Numbered from the stretch's first letter, positions 11,001-25,818 are shown. The stretch is DNA of 64,000 bases from Drosophila persimilis (GCF_003286085.1 NW_020825332.1:1607001-1671000); one strand, 5' to 3'. Numbers and translations are program-made. The notes: generated from the sequence alone by a model not told the origin.

Positions 11001-14000
11001 TTTCTCATATTCGTTCCGCATTTACATATGTATGCTTTCGTAGCAGTTTTAACTGTGGCCCAAACGGGCAAATCCTCGTATTTATGCAGTTTACTTTGGG
11101 CGGAAGGAGAGGAAGGAGGAGTGGCTCGAGGCAGCGAAGAGACAACAAAAGACGGAACTTCAATTAAAGCTCAACTAAAAGTACAATGATATTTGGTGTT
11201 GTTCTTTGTTTTATATTGGCTTTAATCAAAAATTGCACAGAATAGCAGTTGCCCGTACATACATATGTATGTATGGTAAAATCATTCCATTCGGAATGTT
11301 TATTATTAATTTATACTGGTGTTCCACTGTGTCGCAATTTATATTTAATTAAAGTTTGTTTATTTGCAAACAAAAAGCAATTTTGGCAACATTTTAATTG
11401 AAGCCCAACCCAGAGTGTGCCACAGACACAGACACAGGCACAGCTGCTGAACCTGCAACTGCACCTGCACCTGCACCTGCACCTGTGTATGCTCCTTTAC
11501 CTGCCCAGAGGCAGCTTCCCTCAGTGTGCTATCCGAGTACTCATCGGATGGATATCTGGCAGTGCCACTGCCTCTGCTACTGCTACTGCTCGTATTTGTA
11601 TGTACAAGCGGCAGTTACTATCTGGCAAAGTGCCAGCAAACAGTGTGCCCGACGACATCGTTGAAAGTTTGTCACATTTCGGCAGGAAAACATTTTCAAT
11701 ATGCAAAGGCCGTTAATATGACAGCCAAAAAGGGAAGCAGCAGGCAGCAGGCAGCAGAGGGGAGTCCTCTCCGCATAGGACTCATGCATTTAAAATTGCT
11801 ACTGTTTTATGGGATTCGAATGGGAGAGACAGACACTCACTCTATATATCTGTCTCGAGCACGTGGCGTATGCGTAATATGCTGCATAATGCGTGTTTAG
11901 ATCAAAATTGAATTGCGCATTCTACATGTCGAATACGAATACGAATACGAATACGAATACGTGATGTGCTCAGCCGTGGCTTCCCCTATTTGGGTTTTGC
12001 TGCATTGTCCAAATGATTCGTGATTTTTCCTGATGTTTTGTTTGTGCCAATGACGATGACGGGGCAACATTTCCAACAGATTTTCCCCTGCCTCTCTGCA
12101 GAGATTTTCACAGTAAATATTACTGTGATTTGCACTGCGGCTGGCGCCAGCAAATGATCATCAATCAAACTACGAGTATTATTGCCGAAATAAATTATTA
12201 AAGAGGGACTGCAGGTCATCCGGATAAATGAAAATTAATATTTATACAGCTCGAATTTATTGTATTTCGCCTTTCTCTTTTGTTTGTTTATTCTCCTTCA
12301 CCCTCTCCATCTCTGTCTGTTGAAATTCTCTTTGGGAAATTGAAAGATTATGCCATACATTTCGCTCGTTCCATCCGTTGTATGGCCGTAAGTCTTGGCC
12401 CGTCTGTTGGGAAGCTGGGAGTGCATTCCAGAGCAATTCGTCGGGTAATACCGCACTGTTTCCCCCCTTGGCCAATGGCTAACCAGCGGCTCAAATGCGT
12501 TTATTACCCAGCTAATCCTGTAAATTCATTAATAAATGTCTACGCGAGCGGCGAGCATAATCCATTTCCATCAGAAAACCACTGGCCCGGAGCCGGAGCG
12601 GAGCCGGCCCTGGTTCGGTGCTGGTCCTGTGCTCTGGGAAACACTCCGCTGACTGCACACAATACCCGAGTATGTATATCCAATAGAATATATCACGGCT
12701 GGCTGGGCAGCAGCATCAGCAGCAACATCTGTTCCGGCTCCAGCCTCAGCTGCTGCTGCTCTTCCGGCTCCTGATTCTGATTCTGGTCCTGCTGCTGCTC
12801 TTCCGCTGCTCCCTGCAGCTGGGAAACCAAACAAAGTGCCAGGCCAGGCCAAAAAAAAAACGATCAAAGAAAAACCGCATACAGAAAATGCTTTTGTTAG
12901 CACTTCAACGGGGCCCAGAGAGGGGTGGGAGTGGGGTGGGGGAGTGCCCCCCAATTTATCCACTTCATTTTTCGGGGAAAAACCGCAACACATAGAATAT
13001 CAAGTGAGGGACCAACAAAAAGGCCAACACGAGTGTGTCAAAACCGAAGCAGACAATTAAAAGTGGGCGAAAAAAATATGAAATGTTTTTCTCTCCTCAC
13101 TTTGGCTGCAGGACATCCCAGGGTTTTGGGAATACATACATACGTATAAATGCAATTTGGCTGCCGTTTTCCTAATTAAGTTTCCACACAGCAATCGCTT
13201 CATGCTTTTTCCTTCCTTCCTTCTTGTTTCGTTATAAATTCGGGGATTGTTTTGGGGGATATATGAGATGGGTACGGGGATGGGTATCTGTATGGGAATG
13301 GGATCGTTGGGTTGTATGTTGAAGTGAAAAACCCCATAAAACTCTTCCGATAAGCAGGCGGCAAACATATTGCCGCCGAGCTGCCAGCATGAGCATGATT
13401 GATGACAGTTCTCGTTGTTTTTTGTGTGTTGTTTTTGTGTTTGCTTTTGTTTTTGCTTTTGCGTTCCTCTGTGTTTGTGTTTGATGTTGCCTTTTGCAGG
13501 ATATTGTGCCGATGGAACAAGTGAGCTCGATGGTCTCCAACGGCGGCGGCAGCGTGACCATGCAGCGCGACGATGAATACCGAAACCGCATCATGAAAAG
13601 TAAGTGTGTCACACAGCGCCCCCACCTCCTGCCCCCCGCCCCACTCACACACACACACACATAGTCCGAACGACATATTACAGACCTGTCCGCAAATCCC
13701 ATTCCATTTCCATTTGCCCCCCGTTACACGGCCGAATCTTATAGAGAGGAACGACGACTATCCCTGACCCACTGGCTTTGCAGTTGACATACTTAGTTAA
13801 ATCCCAACCACCATTTCCACCATTTCCCCTCATTTCCCTCCCCCCCCGCATTTCAACCACCGTCATCGCCAGTTTCCAGAAGCCTGCTGCCTACCTCCAG
13901 CTGGGGCAAATAAATAGCGTTTCACATTTCGCTTAACCGTTTTTGCATCCCCCTTCAGCGCCTCCAGCGTCCCGTCTTTGCATGCCACACAGTCACACAC

Positions 14001-17000
14001 TCACACACGCTGCGGCATGGCTGTGCGCCTTACTCTTAGCCTAGATTTAAGCCAAGCGTAGATGCAACCGCAATTTCCACAAACATTTCTAAATACACAT
14101 ATCCACCTCCACATCCACCTAGAATATACATACATATATGAGCATTAGTCTGTAATTTGTAAATCTGTCATGACTAACCAGTTTTTCTTCCTTTAAATTA
14201 TGTATACAATATATGTATATATAATAACAAACAAACAAACAAACAAACAAACAAACGTATATATCATTCATGATGCTTGTTGCCCAACAAATTCGACGAA
14301 TTTGGAACCGCTCTCTGTACAAATTTGCATATCAAATACAAATCGAATCGAAAATCGAAAAATCGCAATATATTCAACCAAAAATCAACCAAAAATCAAC
14401 CGAAAATCAACCAAAAATCAACTAACCAAAAATGAACGCTTCTCTCTCACATCTCCTCCATCTGTAGTACGTAGACTTGGTGAGTCCAAAAATAGTATTA
14501 ATATTTTGAATAAACTGCATTTGCATATGAATTTTTGCTTTTAACTTCCAAAATGTACATATATCATAGCTTTATCTAATTGCATTTGTCGAGTGTAAGT
14601 ATTATTTCATTTGCAATTGAGATAATTTGGCCGAAAATTAAGTTTTGAGTGCACAAAATGAAATATTTACAAGAGCACGGATTGCTCTCCAGTGTGCCAC
14701 TCCAGCCATGGCTTGTGGGCTGGCAATGTGCGTGCAATCTCTATCTCTCTCTCTGTGTGTGTGTGTGTGTGTGGTGTATCTGTGTATCCATGCAGCTGTG
14801 CATGTGCATGGCTGTATGAAATGCATTAGCATTACATTCATACGGATACACACACTCGCATTCATGGACCGAGAGTTTGCCGCAACCAAAAGGAAATGGT
14901 CTCTCGGGGCGTATACTTAATATTTGTTATATATGCACGGGCGCGGGCCAGTGAGCATATCCTGTGTCTGCCTCTGTGGCTGATGCTCCTCCTGCCAAAG
15001 GCACTCCGCACTGTCTGACAGCTTCATTTGTGCCCCCTGGCCGACCCAGAACCTCATTAACCATAATGCTGACCTGCCCTGTAAATTACAGACGGGCAAA
15101 GGAAACCCCGGGAATCCCAACGAAAGGGACAGCATATTTCATCATTAGTTAATTTGGGTCTGTCTCCTTTCCTTTCCTCTCCTTTCCTTCGTTTCGCTCC
15201 TTTCTAATGTTCGTGCCACAAATTTAGCATAAACTTGGCATTTAGCAGCGGCCGACATCCGACATCCGACAGGGAAAACAAAAGTAAGAAACAAATCATT
15301 TGCAGGGCCTGAGCGAAGCTCAATGACAAAAGAAAAGAAAGGCCAACTAAAAGAAATTAAAAATGCCTGGCTGAGCGCAGAGTCTGTCCCCATGGAAACC
15401 CTGTCCTCGGCGAAGGATTGCCATGCCCCGTGGGGCATTGCTTGCCAACAAATGCAGCAGCAGCCGCAACAGCAACAGCAGCCCCAGCAGCCAGACCAGA
15501 GATCCACTAGGAATACTTGAGAGCTCTCGGTTCAATGCACTGGCTGCTGCAGCAAAAGTTAAGAAAATCGCCCTCAGACTCGAAAGACACATGGCAAATC
15601 TATTATGTCCTTTAGAGAGCAACTTAGAGGAGGATACCAAAAACTTTAGTTATGAGTTTTTTCCCCTTGCTCCTACCCCTACCCCTACCATACCCTGCCC
15701 TACCCCGTCCCGGAAGAAATAATAAAATAAATGTCTGAGCAATTTCTTCCGTTCCCCCCGTTCGCCTTCGGATTCAAATGATACGTTTTGAAGCACCCTC
15801 CTCCGATGCGCACCGCACAGAGATTTTTCCACAACTTTTCCAACGGATGCGATGCGAATGCCGCTCGAAAGTTGCCATTTTAGCTTCAAGTTGCTTCAAG
15901 TGTAAGGATATTGCATATCGATCAGATCCAGGTCTCTACGTGTGTATGTGTGTGTCCCCTTTGGGGCCGGAAACAAGGCATTTAAATGCTGGAAATTGAG
16001 TATTCAGGCGATTCAAGCGATTTGCTGGCCAACTTACCATTGCCATTGTTTGTCTTAGAGTCGGGGTTTTAACCCGATTAGAAGCTTACAAAAAAACCTA
16101 AAAATCCCATTAATTAGGACAACATCAGAGTCGTGTTCTTTTGTTTAACTGCTCGCCAGTTTAGCTGCCATTAAAGCACAATAATAGGTCCTGTCAGAGT
16201 CTCACTCTCTCTCTCTCTCTCTCTCTACCTCGCTCTGCCTCTCTCTGTCTGTCTGTCTGTCTGCTGTTAGTCTGTCTGCTGTTAGTCTCTGGCATCTGGC
16301 CAAGCAATGACAATATGGCCAAAGTGGCTTCTCCTTCTCCCAGTCACTGGCTCTATCTCTACGTGTCTCTGTGTCGCTGTCTGGGCTGCAGGGCACAAAG
16401 GCAACGCAGCCCAGAAAATGACGCATTTGGGGTGCAAGTGCCTCGTGTGGCCTCATGCGGAAGTTGTTAATTTGACGCACAAAAGGCAAATGGCGATGGC
16501 TATGGCCAAAACGGGCACAAGTGCCGTCAGCAGCAGCAACAGCAGCAGCAGCAAGAGGAGGCATGGCCTGGGTGCAACAGGACGAACACGTATTGCCGTA
16601 ATTACAACCATGACTGGCGGCCATTAGGCGCTTTAGCTCGTCGAAAGCTCTAGACTGCGGCTCCAAGGCAGTCTTCTGGGGTGTGCAACTTTGGACTTTG
16701 GACAACTTGTTGCAATACAGCGACGCTTTGGCCTGGCTGGCTTTCTTTATGGGCAAAGTGCAGCCAACAAATGGGGTCACGGTACAAGCCCAGCACTAAT
16801 TGGCGTAATTTAATATCAATTAGAACACAAGTTTTTCCCGTAATATCAGCCGTTGCTTAAGCATTCATTTATGCATTGTTTAAGCAATACCCCATATAGA
16901 TTTACATATTTGAGGAGGCCCTTTGCTGAAGCTGAAAGTTGTGGCGAAAGTTGAACCCCATCGGGGGGCTTATAGCGATACCAATGAGTATGAACTGCCT

Positions 17001-20000
17001 ATCGCCTTTCAAATATTTACAATTCAATTTTACAAGCACAACGATAACGAGCCAAAAGGCAGGCAGGACGAAGGACGAAGGACGAGGGAACTGCTCAGGA
17101 ACTGAGGACCATATTAAATATTCAGGCTTATGCAAGCATGTAAATGCCAAAACGAGAAGGAGCCGAGAGGAGTCCTTGCGTGACTTTCACTGCCTGATGG
17201 CTGCAGCCCACGGGAGCAACCGGTTGAAAGTCGTCGTCGTCGTCGTCGTCGTCGTCGACGTCGTCAACACAGTTTCTTTGGTGTTGTTGTGACTGCATGC
17301 AAAAATGGCCTACTTGCTGGCCAAGCGCAAGGTATATTGAATGAAAGGTGAGGCAGTACCACACATAGATCTGCATAGAAATCGTAGAACACAAAAGAAA
17401 CGGGGCTCTTGCTGACCAATAGTGGCCCTTATCCACACTCAGAGAAAAATGGCATAGCAAAAAGAAACACAAACATATTTAAATCAAATATTCCATTTTG
17501 TAATGCAAAGCATAGTGAAATTATATAGAATTCACTTTGACTTAAGCACAAAATATATTGGAAAGTCCTTACCATAAATATAAATATGAAGATATTTAAT
17601 TTAAATATAAGATATATATATTTTCCTCTCCTATTAAGAATCTATTGTGACACATTTTTTAATTTAAGTATCTATTTGATTCTCAGGATGTAGGGTTTTC
17701 TCTGGGTGTAGGATTACCTCACCCTATATTCAATATAGCTTGGCCCAAACATAGCAAGAAATAGAATGAGACGCCCACAGAGGCAGAGACAGACAGACAG
17801 ACAGACAGATAGACAGACGGACAGACAGATGCGACAGTTGACAACGCGGTCGAGTTGGCTTGAGTCGACTTGACTTGACTTGCCACTGATGCACAGGAGC
17901 GGCCTGTGGCAGCAGGCTACAGCGGCAGCCAAATGAACAGTGGCATAATGAAGCAGAAGCCGCTGTTAGTTGGAACAAGCAAGGAACAAGCCACAGATAT
18001 AAGTAGGGAGGGTTCCGGTGTGGGGGCTAATGCATATATATAATATATTGCATAATATGTATATATTTTTGGGGGATGGCTCTTTCATCTATCGTAAACT
18101 AGTTCGAGGCTGTCCTTTACAACAATGGAAGCAGCACAGAACAGCGCAGCGCTGAGAGAACATCTGTCTCTGGCCATCCGGCGGCAGTGCACATCCTGCA
18201 TCCTTGTGCTGAAAACCTGAGCGGAAAGCGGAAAGCGAACAGCAATTCTCGAACTATTAACTTGTCCACTGTCAATGGCAATTAGCATAAATTTACTTGT
18301 CTCTCGGCTCCTCCTCTCCCTCTGCCCCGGCCAATCCTTGGGTCGGTCGACCCTCTGTCATTGTGTGTACACAGTGGCCACCCTCAGCCCATGAGCAGGC
18401 AGGCAGGCAGGCAGGCAGGCAGGACACTCGATAAATACATAAATAAATTAAAAAACATTCGCTGGGCCATCGTTCAGTACAAGTTGGTCTATAAACAACG
18501 CCGGACACAGTGCCAGAGGAGCGGATAGCGGACTAGCGCAAAGGAGCTGCCAGCAAACAGAACCAGGACGTTGCATGCCCCAGGCGTGTGGCTATTAAAT
18601 TAGTTTTCCGTGTTTTGCGTGTTCAGTGTGTGCCCCCGCGCCCCAAAATGAGCCCCGTCGACAGCAACAGCAACGGCAGCCGGAACGCCATCTTACGTAC
18701 GGTTCTCCCCCGACAGACCCGACAGTCGTCGTAGTTTCGCTTATTGTTGATGTGGTATTTATGACCGAGTCCGGAGTCCGGAGTCCGGAGTCCGGAGTGC
18801 CCCTGACTCCGTCTTTCTTGTTGTGGTAGCTTAAGTGAGGAGTGTGGAGTGGACTCGTTGATGCCTGATGCCCTTCTTTGTGGCAGAGGCAGAGCCAAAG
18901 TTTTGTGCCCGAGAAACTTTTTAATAGAGTTTTCTTAGCTGGGGCTGTGCGGTGAGGCGGGATTTAAAGCGCAAATTAAATAAAACCGAAAAGCGAAAAC
19001 CCAAAACCCAAAACCGAAAGAGAGGACAAAACTTTGTGCACCAAAAAGTTGTGCAACAAAAGTTGTGCGTGAGCGTGAATGCAACTTGTGGCAATTAGCA
19101 AGTGGATACTCTCTCTCTCTCTCTCTCTCTCTACCTATCTCTGTGTTCTGTGGCAGCAGTGCCAAAGGCCCCACCATATCGGACCGCACGGACAGCCTCT
19201 GGCAGACGACTGCCAGCAGCATGCAACAGCAGCCACCGCAGCGGCATGCACGACCTGCACCCCAGTACCAGCACCACAATCAGCTCCCACTGCACCACCA
19301 GTCGCAGTCGCAGTCCCAGCACCAGCACCAATCCCCGCACCACCATGCACCACGCACCAACGGACGCCACATAATGCTGGGTGGCAGCAACCACAGCAGC
19401 CAGCGCGAGGCGAGCGTGTCGCCGCGGCGGGTGGCACTCGACACCACCGCATCGGGCTCCACCAGCGGCTTTGGTTTCAGTCGAGGTAAGCAGCCGTCCT
19501 TCCATGCAGAATTATCCGATCCGATCTGCCCGCAATCCCCCAACAATAATTTATAATCCCAGTCCCCCAATCCTCTATCTCTGTGTGCGGCGTCTTTAAA
19601 TTGCTTGGCTTTTAATTAAATCTCCTTAAACGACAAACGACCCACCCGCAAAGAGAGGTGGCTCCACGGGGCTCGAGCGGGAAGGGGGAAGGGGCGGAGT
19701 GCGGGGGAAAAGGGAAAAGCGCATTCAACTGAAATATGTAGGTTTGGAAACTGCCGAGGCGTGTGTTCGCCAGCGACAAGTGGAAATGGAGGGGAAATGG
19801 AATCGGAATGGAACTGGAACTGGTGTGCAGTGCAGTGCAGTGGCTGGGCGTGGCTTCCGCCACATGCAGAGCCACATCCGTCCGCCATAATTAAGTTTTA
19901 ACCCCATGCTGAAGCCATATTCCCTTACTCTTACCCTTAGCGCCTGCCTCCAGCTCTGTGCCACCCAGTTGCACTTTAATTGATTTCGAAGCGGAATTCC

Positions 20001-23000
20001 AGCGTTATCAGCATTTGAACTGTTTGCAGCTGTCGCTCCTCCGCACAGACCCGGCTTTGATCGCGCTTCGGCCACACACAATGGCCGGCTGTAATTAATT
20101 CTCGTCTGTGGCCGGACCAGAAGCTGACCTCAGCCAAAGCCCCGCTTTGAGCCACAAAAGTTATTAATTATGGCTCCAAAGGGTACGCTTATCGAAATCA
20201 ACATGTAAACAGGAGTAATGACCGCACAATGAAGGAGAGGAGAGGCAAAAAATTCACTGCACTGCCAGGGGAAAAAAATGTACAAACTGAAGTTAAACGA
20301 TGGGGAAAAAAACATCATTAAAGTTGGGGGGAAACTTTTAATCATTAAATTGAAAGTTGAACCCTCGACAAAATCCAATCCTCGAAATTAAAGCGAAAGA
20401 ATGGTGGGTGAAAAATTTATAACCGAGACTTAAGCACATGTTTTGTGGCTAACACGAAGGGCTGTATGTTGTTTCATGAAATTTTAACCACAGAAAAAGT
20501 CATTTGTATATATTCAATGGCCTGTTAAGTGGAACAACACCGTTTCTTATAGAAACCGAAGGGAACTGAAGGAAACCTTACACGATTCAAATTCAAAACT
20601 CTATTTAAAAAGTAATCAAAAATCAATTGAAGTGCATAGAAACTAGGCTGATTAATCTACACTGAAAGAAAACTAATCTAAAGGGGATAACTGAAAGTTG
20701 GCAAAATCTTTCCTGCGGGAGACAAAGCGGAGCTCAAGTTGGGAAAACTTTTCCACAATGAAGCAGAAGCCAAACCTCTTGGAAACTGTTGCTAAAAGGA
20801 AACTCAAGTTAAACATATAACCGGAAGTTCAACAAATTGTTGACCATGGAAATACATTTGAAAACAAACATTATTCAAGTTTCACTGGAACTTTCTCCGA
20901 GTAAATTGAAAAAAAAGAGAAAGAAAATCAATTAAATTGGAGTGCTCGGATGACATTGGTCATGCCATGCCAGGCATATGTCCGTATAATAAACTTTACG
21001 AGTATGTGACGCGCTTTATACTCGCATATCCCCATCGCAGCACCAAAAAAGAAAGAGACAGGGGCCGCTGCCGCTGCCGCGCGAGGGACAGAGAAAGAGA
21101 GAGTAATACACACAGAGAAAGAGACATCAATATTTCATGGCTCGCTGGAACAGAGCAGCAAGCAGCAGCAAAGCGACATTATCGGGAAAACGTGGCAAAA
21201 GATAGTCGCAAAAAAAAAACGAAAGAGGAGGAAAGGCCGAAGGGAAAATAAGCAAAAAGACAGAGGACAAAAAAAAAGGGAAAAGGACACAATGTTCGAC
21301 ATTTGGACAGGCGGCGGCGGAGGCGACACCGACGACTGGCGCCGCTTGCCATTCATTCATTGTGCGGCCAAGAGGACGGGGATCCCAAGAGCAAAAGTGC
21401 GATTCATCCATTGATAAAGTCCGACGAGTAGCAGCACCAGAAACAGTATCACAGCCGGAGCCGGAGCCAGAGCCAGAGCCAGTGGAAGGACCCTGAACGT
21501 TGAATTATTGGCAAGCATTTGGTCAGGATTTTCATTTCGCTTTTCATTTTATTGCCAAGGAATGCGTCGGTCGGTCGTTTCTCGACTGTCGTGCCTCGGT
21601 GTGTGATTATGAACTATTGATTGGCCGATAGTCGGCTCTGACACTCGACTAGACGGAATTCATATTCCCCAACTAATAAGGGGCCAGTGATTGGCGGCTA
21701 AAAGTGACCTGCAATTACCGCTACCAGCACAGACCAAGCCACAGATACAGAGATACCACCAGAAAAACAGTGGCCTTTCCAAGCCACATGCAACTTTAAC
21801 TAGGGCTCAATCCACACCCACACCCACTCCCACTGCCACTGTCACTGAAAGAGAGACAGAGAGAGAGAGAGTGAGTGAGTGAGGAAGGCTGGGGCCTGGG
21901 GGCCAATCAGCTTCATAAACTGAATGTCCATATTTCATTCATTCATGTCGAATAAATTTTTTTTGCCATGGCCATTCATATTTTATGAGTGCGAAAGGAG
22001 CAGCGGGGCCATAATACTGACGAATATACGAGTACGAGTACGAGTGCGACTACGTCTGTCTGTCCGTCTGTGAATCTCTCTGACTGCCTTTTTGCGAGTC
22101 CATCCGGAATTCTCTTTCCAGCTAGAGCTGGTAAATTGATTCGGCGTGGGGCTCAAAGAACGCACCATCCGAAGCACTCATCGTGTTTGTCCGCTTCCTC
22201 AAGTGTTACTCAATTGCCAGGCTCATTCAACAATGTTGCAACAAGCCGCAGAGCTACATCCTAGTTCCTAGTCGTACTTGTGGCAATGTTCAAGAAAACT
22301 TTGCTAAACTTTCTCCCCCCCCCCCCCCCCCCCCCCCCACGTAATGGTGGCAAAAGAGAGGACATGTGGCAGGCGGCAGCGGTGGGGCGCAAACAAACAA
22401 AGACCCAATGTGTTTGTTTGCCCGAGTGTTGTCTCGAGCGAAAGCCGGCTGAAAAACTTTCACTGCGAGAGCTGTCGGGGCGACAGGGACAGTGACCTCA
22501 TACACATATGACAATAATTCGACGCACACACACACAAACACACAAGAGATAAAGGGAAACCGCTGCGCCCCAGCCCCTCCCCAGCCCCCCGGGAAAAGGG
22601 CAAACGTCAACAATTGAGAGTGAGTGCGAGGCAGGAAAGAGGAAAGAGCTGCAGAGGATGGGAGATGGCAGATGGCAGATGGGAGACAGGGATCTCATAT
22701 CTCGCTCTCTGCCTGACCCCTCTGACCCCTTGCCGGGGGCCTCGACAATTGCATGGACATGGACCATTGTGCGAGCAGTTGTGCCCTCCCCCCCCCCCCC
22801 CCGTTCCGTTCCACCTTCCTCGCTCTGGACGTGCTGCTACACTTCCGTTTGCAGTTAAGTGCGACATATTTGCCTGGCTAATTTCGCACACACATACCAG
22901 CAGTGCCGCAGGACTCACGGTTCACAGTCCTGGACACACATACAGAAACTGGAACTCGAAATTTCCCAGTGACATCATTCGCTAGTCATCGTTTTCCTCT

Positions 23001-25785
23001 GGCACTCCCCCTCCTCCTCCTCCTCCTACTCCCACTTCTGCCAGCAATCCTTTACGCCTCGTTTCGCAAGGACAAATTGTGCTTATGGTTTTTGCGGTTT
23101 TGTTTCTGGCTTTGCCATACAACAGCTTAGGCCCTCGACGAGGAGTCCGGTCAGTCCTTCGATGGGGAGGGTGTCCTCCGCTCTGTTTTTATGCTTGTCT
23201 ATAAAAATTGCGTATGGGGCGGGACTCACTTAAACTTCAGTCATTTGGCTCTGCGGCAAAAAGAACTCTCTTCGGCCAGCCGTTGCCACGTTCCAGATCT
23301 CCCACCCACTGTCTCCCTCTCTGATAGCATATTTAACCTTTGATGGTACCCACACACGCACACACAAACACACACACACTCGCTAAGTACGAGGCATGTA
23401 TTCCCTTACCAGATTGCGATTACAATCTAGGCCCTAATGTGTTTGTTTGCACGTGTGCCACCCAGGCACACGGCCATAATCCCAGACCGCACTGATTGCC
23501 CCATAATAAAGTACGAGCAGAGCCCCGGACAGGGCTCTTCGAGTGGTGCTATTTGTCTTGGATTGGGGCAGGCTTATGCTAACGGGAATATGGCAATACC
23601 CAAATCAATTCGCACATTAATCAGCTGCCAGAAAGATTAATTAACTGGAGGGGCACACACAAGAGAGTGGAGTGCCAGCCCGCTCCGCTCCGCTCTGCTC
23701 CGATCCATCCGATCCGATCCGTTGTGGAGTGGAGTGGCCTGAATGAATGTCAAACATAATGACACACTCATCCGAGTGTACGCAGTGCGGTGCGACAGTT
23801 AACACGGGGCAACGGATGCCCATGCCACTTTTCCTGCCAACCCCTCTGGGGAACGGAGAGGCACTTCTCTCTCCCTGTCCCTCCCCCTGTCTCTCTCTCT
23901 CTCTCTCTCGCGCGCTCTGTTCCTTCGCCTGGCTGCCTAATGAAGCATAAATGGTAATTGACAGCTCAAAGCAAAGCTCAGGAGCTGCAGGTGACCTGAA
24001 ATGCTCGACAGTTCGACAGGCTCCGAAGGAAAGTTCATTAGAAATTCGCATCCAAGCGTGCCAGCCACACACACACACACACACACATGCACACACAGGA
24101 CGCCAGGATGTGTATGAATAGATGGCTCATATCATTCCACGCCAGTTGGCAAACACAAAAAAACACCAAAAGTGGAAGAGTCTCTTGTCTGACTACAAAA
24201 AGCGGTGTGGGGTTTGGGGCTTGGGGGTTGGGGGTTGGGGGTTGGGGTTGTGTGTGGCACGGCACGGCACGACTGTTGCTCGCTGAGGGTGTCATACATT
24301 TGGTTTGTCACCTGTACACACGTGCCTCCACCTCCTGTGCGGGAGGGGGTCAGGCAGCAGGGCAGCTCCAACATTATCGGCAGTCGTTAGGGTCCTCGGC
24401 ACGAATGGCTTCCACTTTAGTACATTTAGTACAGTTGCTCTCACAGGAGCTAAAACTCTCTCAGTGCCCGCTCTTTCGCACATTTCCCCTGCGTGAAAAG
24501 CTTTCCCACGCGGCGGGAAAGCTTCGTTCCTGAAGTTCCTGCCGGGACAGGACCCAATGTGTGGCACAGTGCGCAAGGTCAGTGCAAGCTGAAGGAAAAA
24601 GCAGTGGCGGAAAAAGCTGAAAGCTGGAGGGGAAGCCACGAGTACACGAACTGCATCTGGGGTTTCCCTGCGAGAGTGGATGCTGGCTGCTGGCTGCTGG
24701 CGGCTGGCGGCTGGCTGCCGACTGCCGAGGAGCTGCAGCCGAGGAAAGCTCTTTGATCGTTTCGGATTCGCACGTAGAGTAATGGGCATCGACACCCGCC
24801 TGATAAGAAAGTTCCTGGTTGGTCCGTCCTCTCCTGCGTGAGGAGAGCTTTGGCCAGAGCAGGCCTCCTGCTGGCTGCGATGTATATAAAAGGATGCTCG
24901 CTGGCGGCGCACTTTCAGTTGGATTCTGAGCGAGGCCCAGGCGGCAGCACCTCTTCGAAAAGCAGCAGCAACAGCGGCAGCAGCAAAACCAGGACCCGAG
25001 AACCAAAGCAGCAGAAGCAGAAGCAGAGGCGGATCGGAAAGGCAGAAGGGAAATGGACCCAGCAGCAGTAGAGAGTGGAAAGAAAGTGCTAGGGAAACTA
25101 GCTCCTCGCAGTGGTGTGTGAATTTATGTATCTGTGTTAGTGCCAGTGCCAGTACCAGTACCAGTGCCAGTACCAGTGCCAGTGAGTGTCCTGTGTGCTG
25201 TGTGTACATATAGTTGTGGTTGCTCCAAAGGAAAAGCATCGCCGGGATGGCGTTGATGATGATGATAATGGCCGCGACTACCAGACTCATTTAGTGTATT
25301 CAAATGGAAGACTGACCCCAGAGGAAGCAGTAGGAGCAGCAGGAGCCGTAGGAGGAGGAGCAGGAGGAGCAGGAGGAGCAGGAGGGAAGAGGCAACAAAT
25401 CGCACTGATTGACGCACAGCAGTCCGAACCAGCCGCCGCACTGGCGTCGTTTTGCGAACGTGGACTGATGCCCGACTCGATGATGGACATGGAGCATCGG
25501 GGGGACCATCATCAGCAGCAGCGCCACCAGCAGCCGCCGCGTATGACGATGACGGCCAGCACTAGCACCTTTGCCCCGCCGGCACCGCCAGGCGCCGCAG
25601 CTCCACCGCCCACAGACCAGAGGGATCGGGACCAGCACATCCAGCAGCACAACCACCATCAGGCCTCGTCCCCATCCACGGGCCCGATGATGCAACACCC
25701 ATCGCAGCCGCAGCAGCAGTCCAATATTCAGCAGCAGCAGCCCCAGATCCGTGAGCGGGAGAACCACCAACAGCAGCAGGCACCA

Positions 25786-25818
<33 letters not shown>

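Larger units (their letters stand above)
13600..19156. other. intronic region between exon 2 and the second alternative start
   Basis: No gene seen apart from the possible 12-nt microexon at 14468-14479. Microsatellites include (CAAA)n at 14226-14260, (CT)n at about 16203-16228, (GTC)n at 17230-17265, (ACAG)n at about 17789-17830 and (GGCA)n at about 18396-18424. A GGAGTCC repeat lies at about 18771-18798. Sequence before 19157 is a long (CT)n pyrimidine tract. Confidence 0.55.
19486..24882. other. intron and upstream region of the third stomatin start
   Basis: No gene recognised. Features seen are a GGAGCC/AGAGCC repeat (about 21455-21480), a 24-base C run (22315-22338), a second C run (about 22789-22802), CA and CT microsatellites (about 23350-23380, 23888-23910, 24067-24088) and a guanine-rich tract at 24208-24248. 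A TATAAAAA box at 23200-23207 is followed by TCAGTC at 23237-23242, but the spacing (39 bases to the A) is longer than usual for a TATA promoter. Confidence 0.45.

Noticed and set aside
16202..16780. 192-codon minus-strand open frame
   Set aside because: It contains CT-repeat-derived RERERE runs and poly-Ala from CAG repeats, with no domain and no splice context.
22315..22338. Cytosine run as an assembly gap or vector junction
   Set aside because: Flanking sequence is continuous in character with the intron, and other long homopolymers occur nearby, so it is treated as a homopolymer of uncertain length.
23200..23242. TATAAAAA with a TCAGTC initiator
   Set aside because: The A lies 39 bases after the box, several bases beyond the usual spacing, and no associated exon can be defined.
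24292..25290. 332-codon minus-strand open frame
   Set aside because: It runs antisense to the promoter, leader and start of the third stomatin isoform and is Leu/Ala/Ser-rich from repeats; no recognisable domain.
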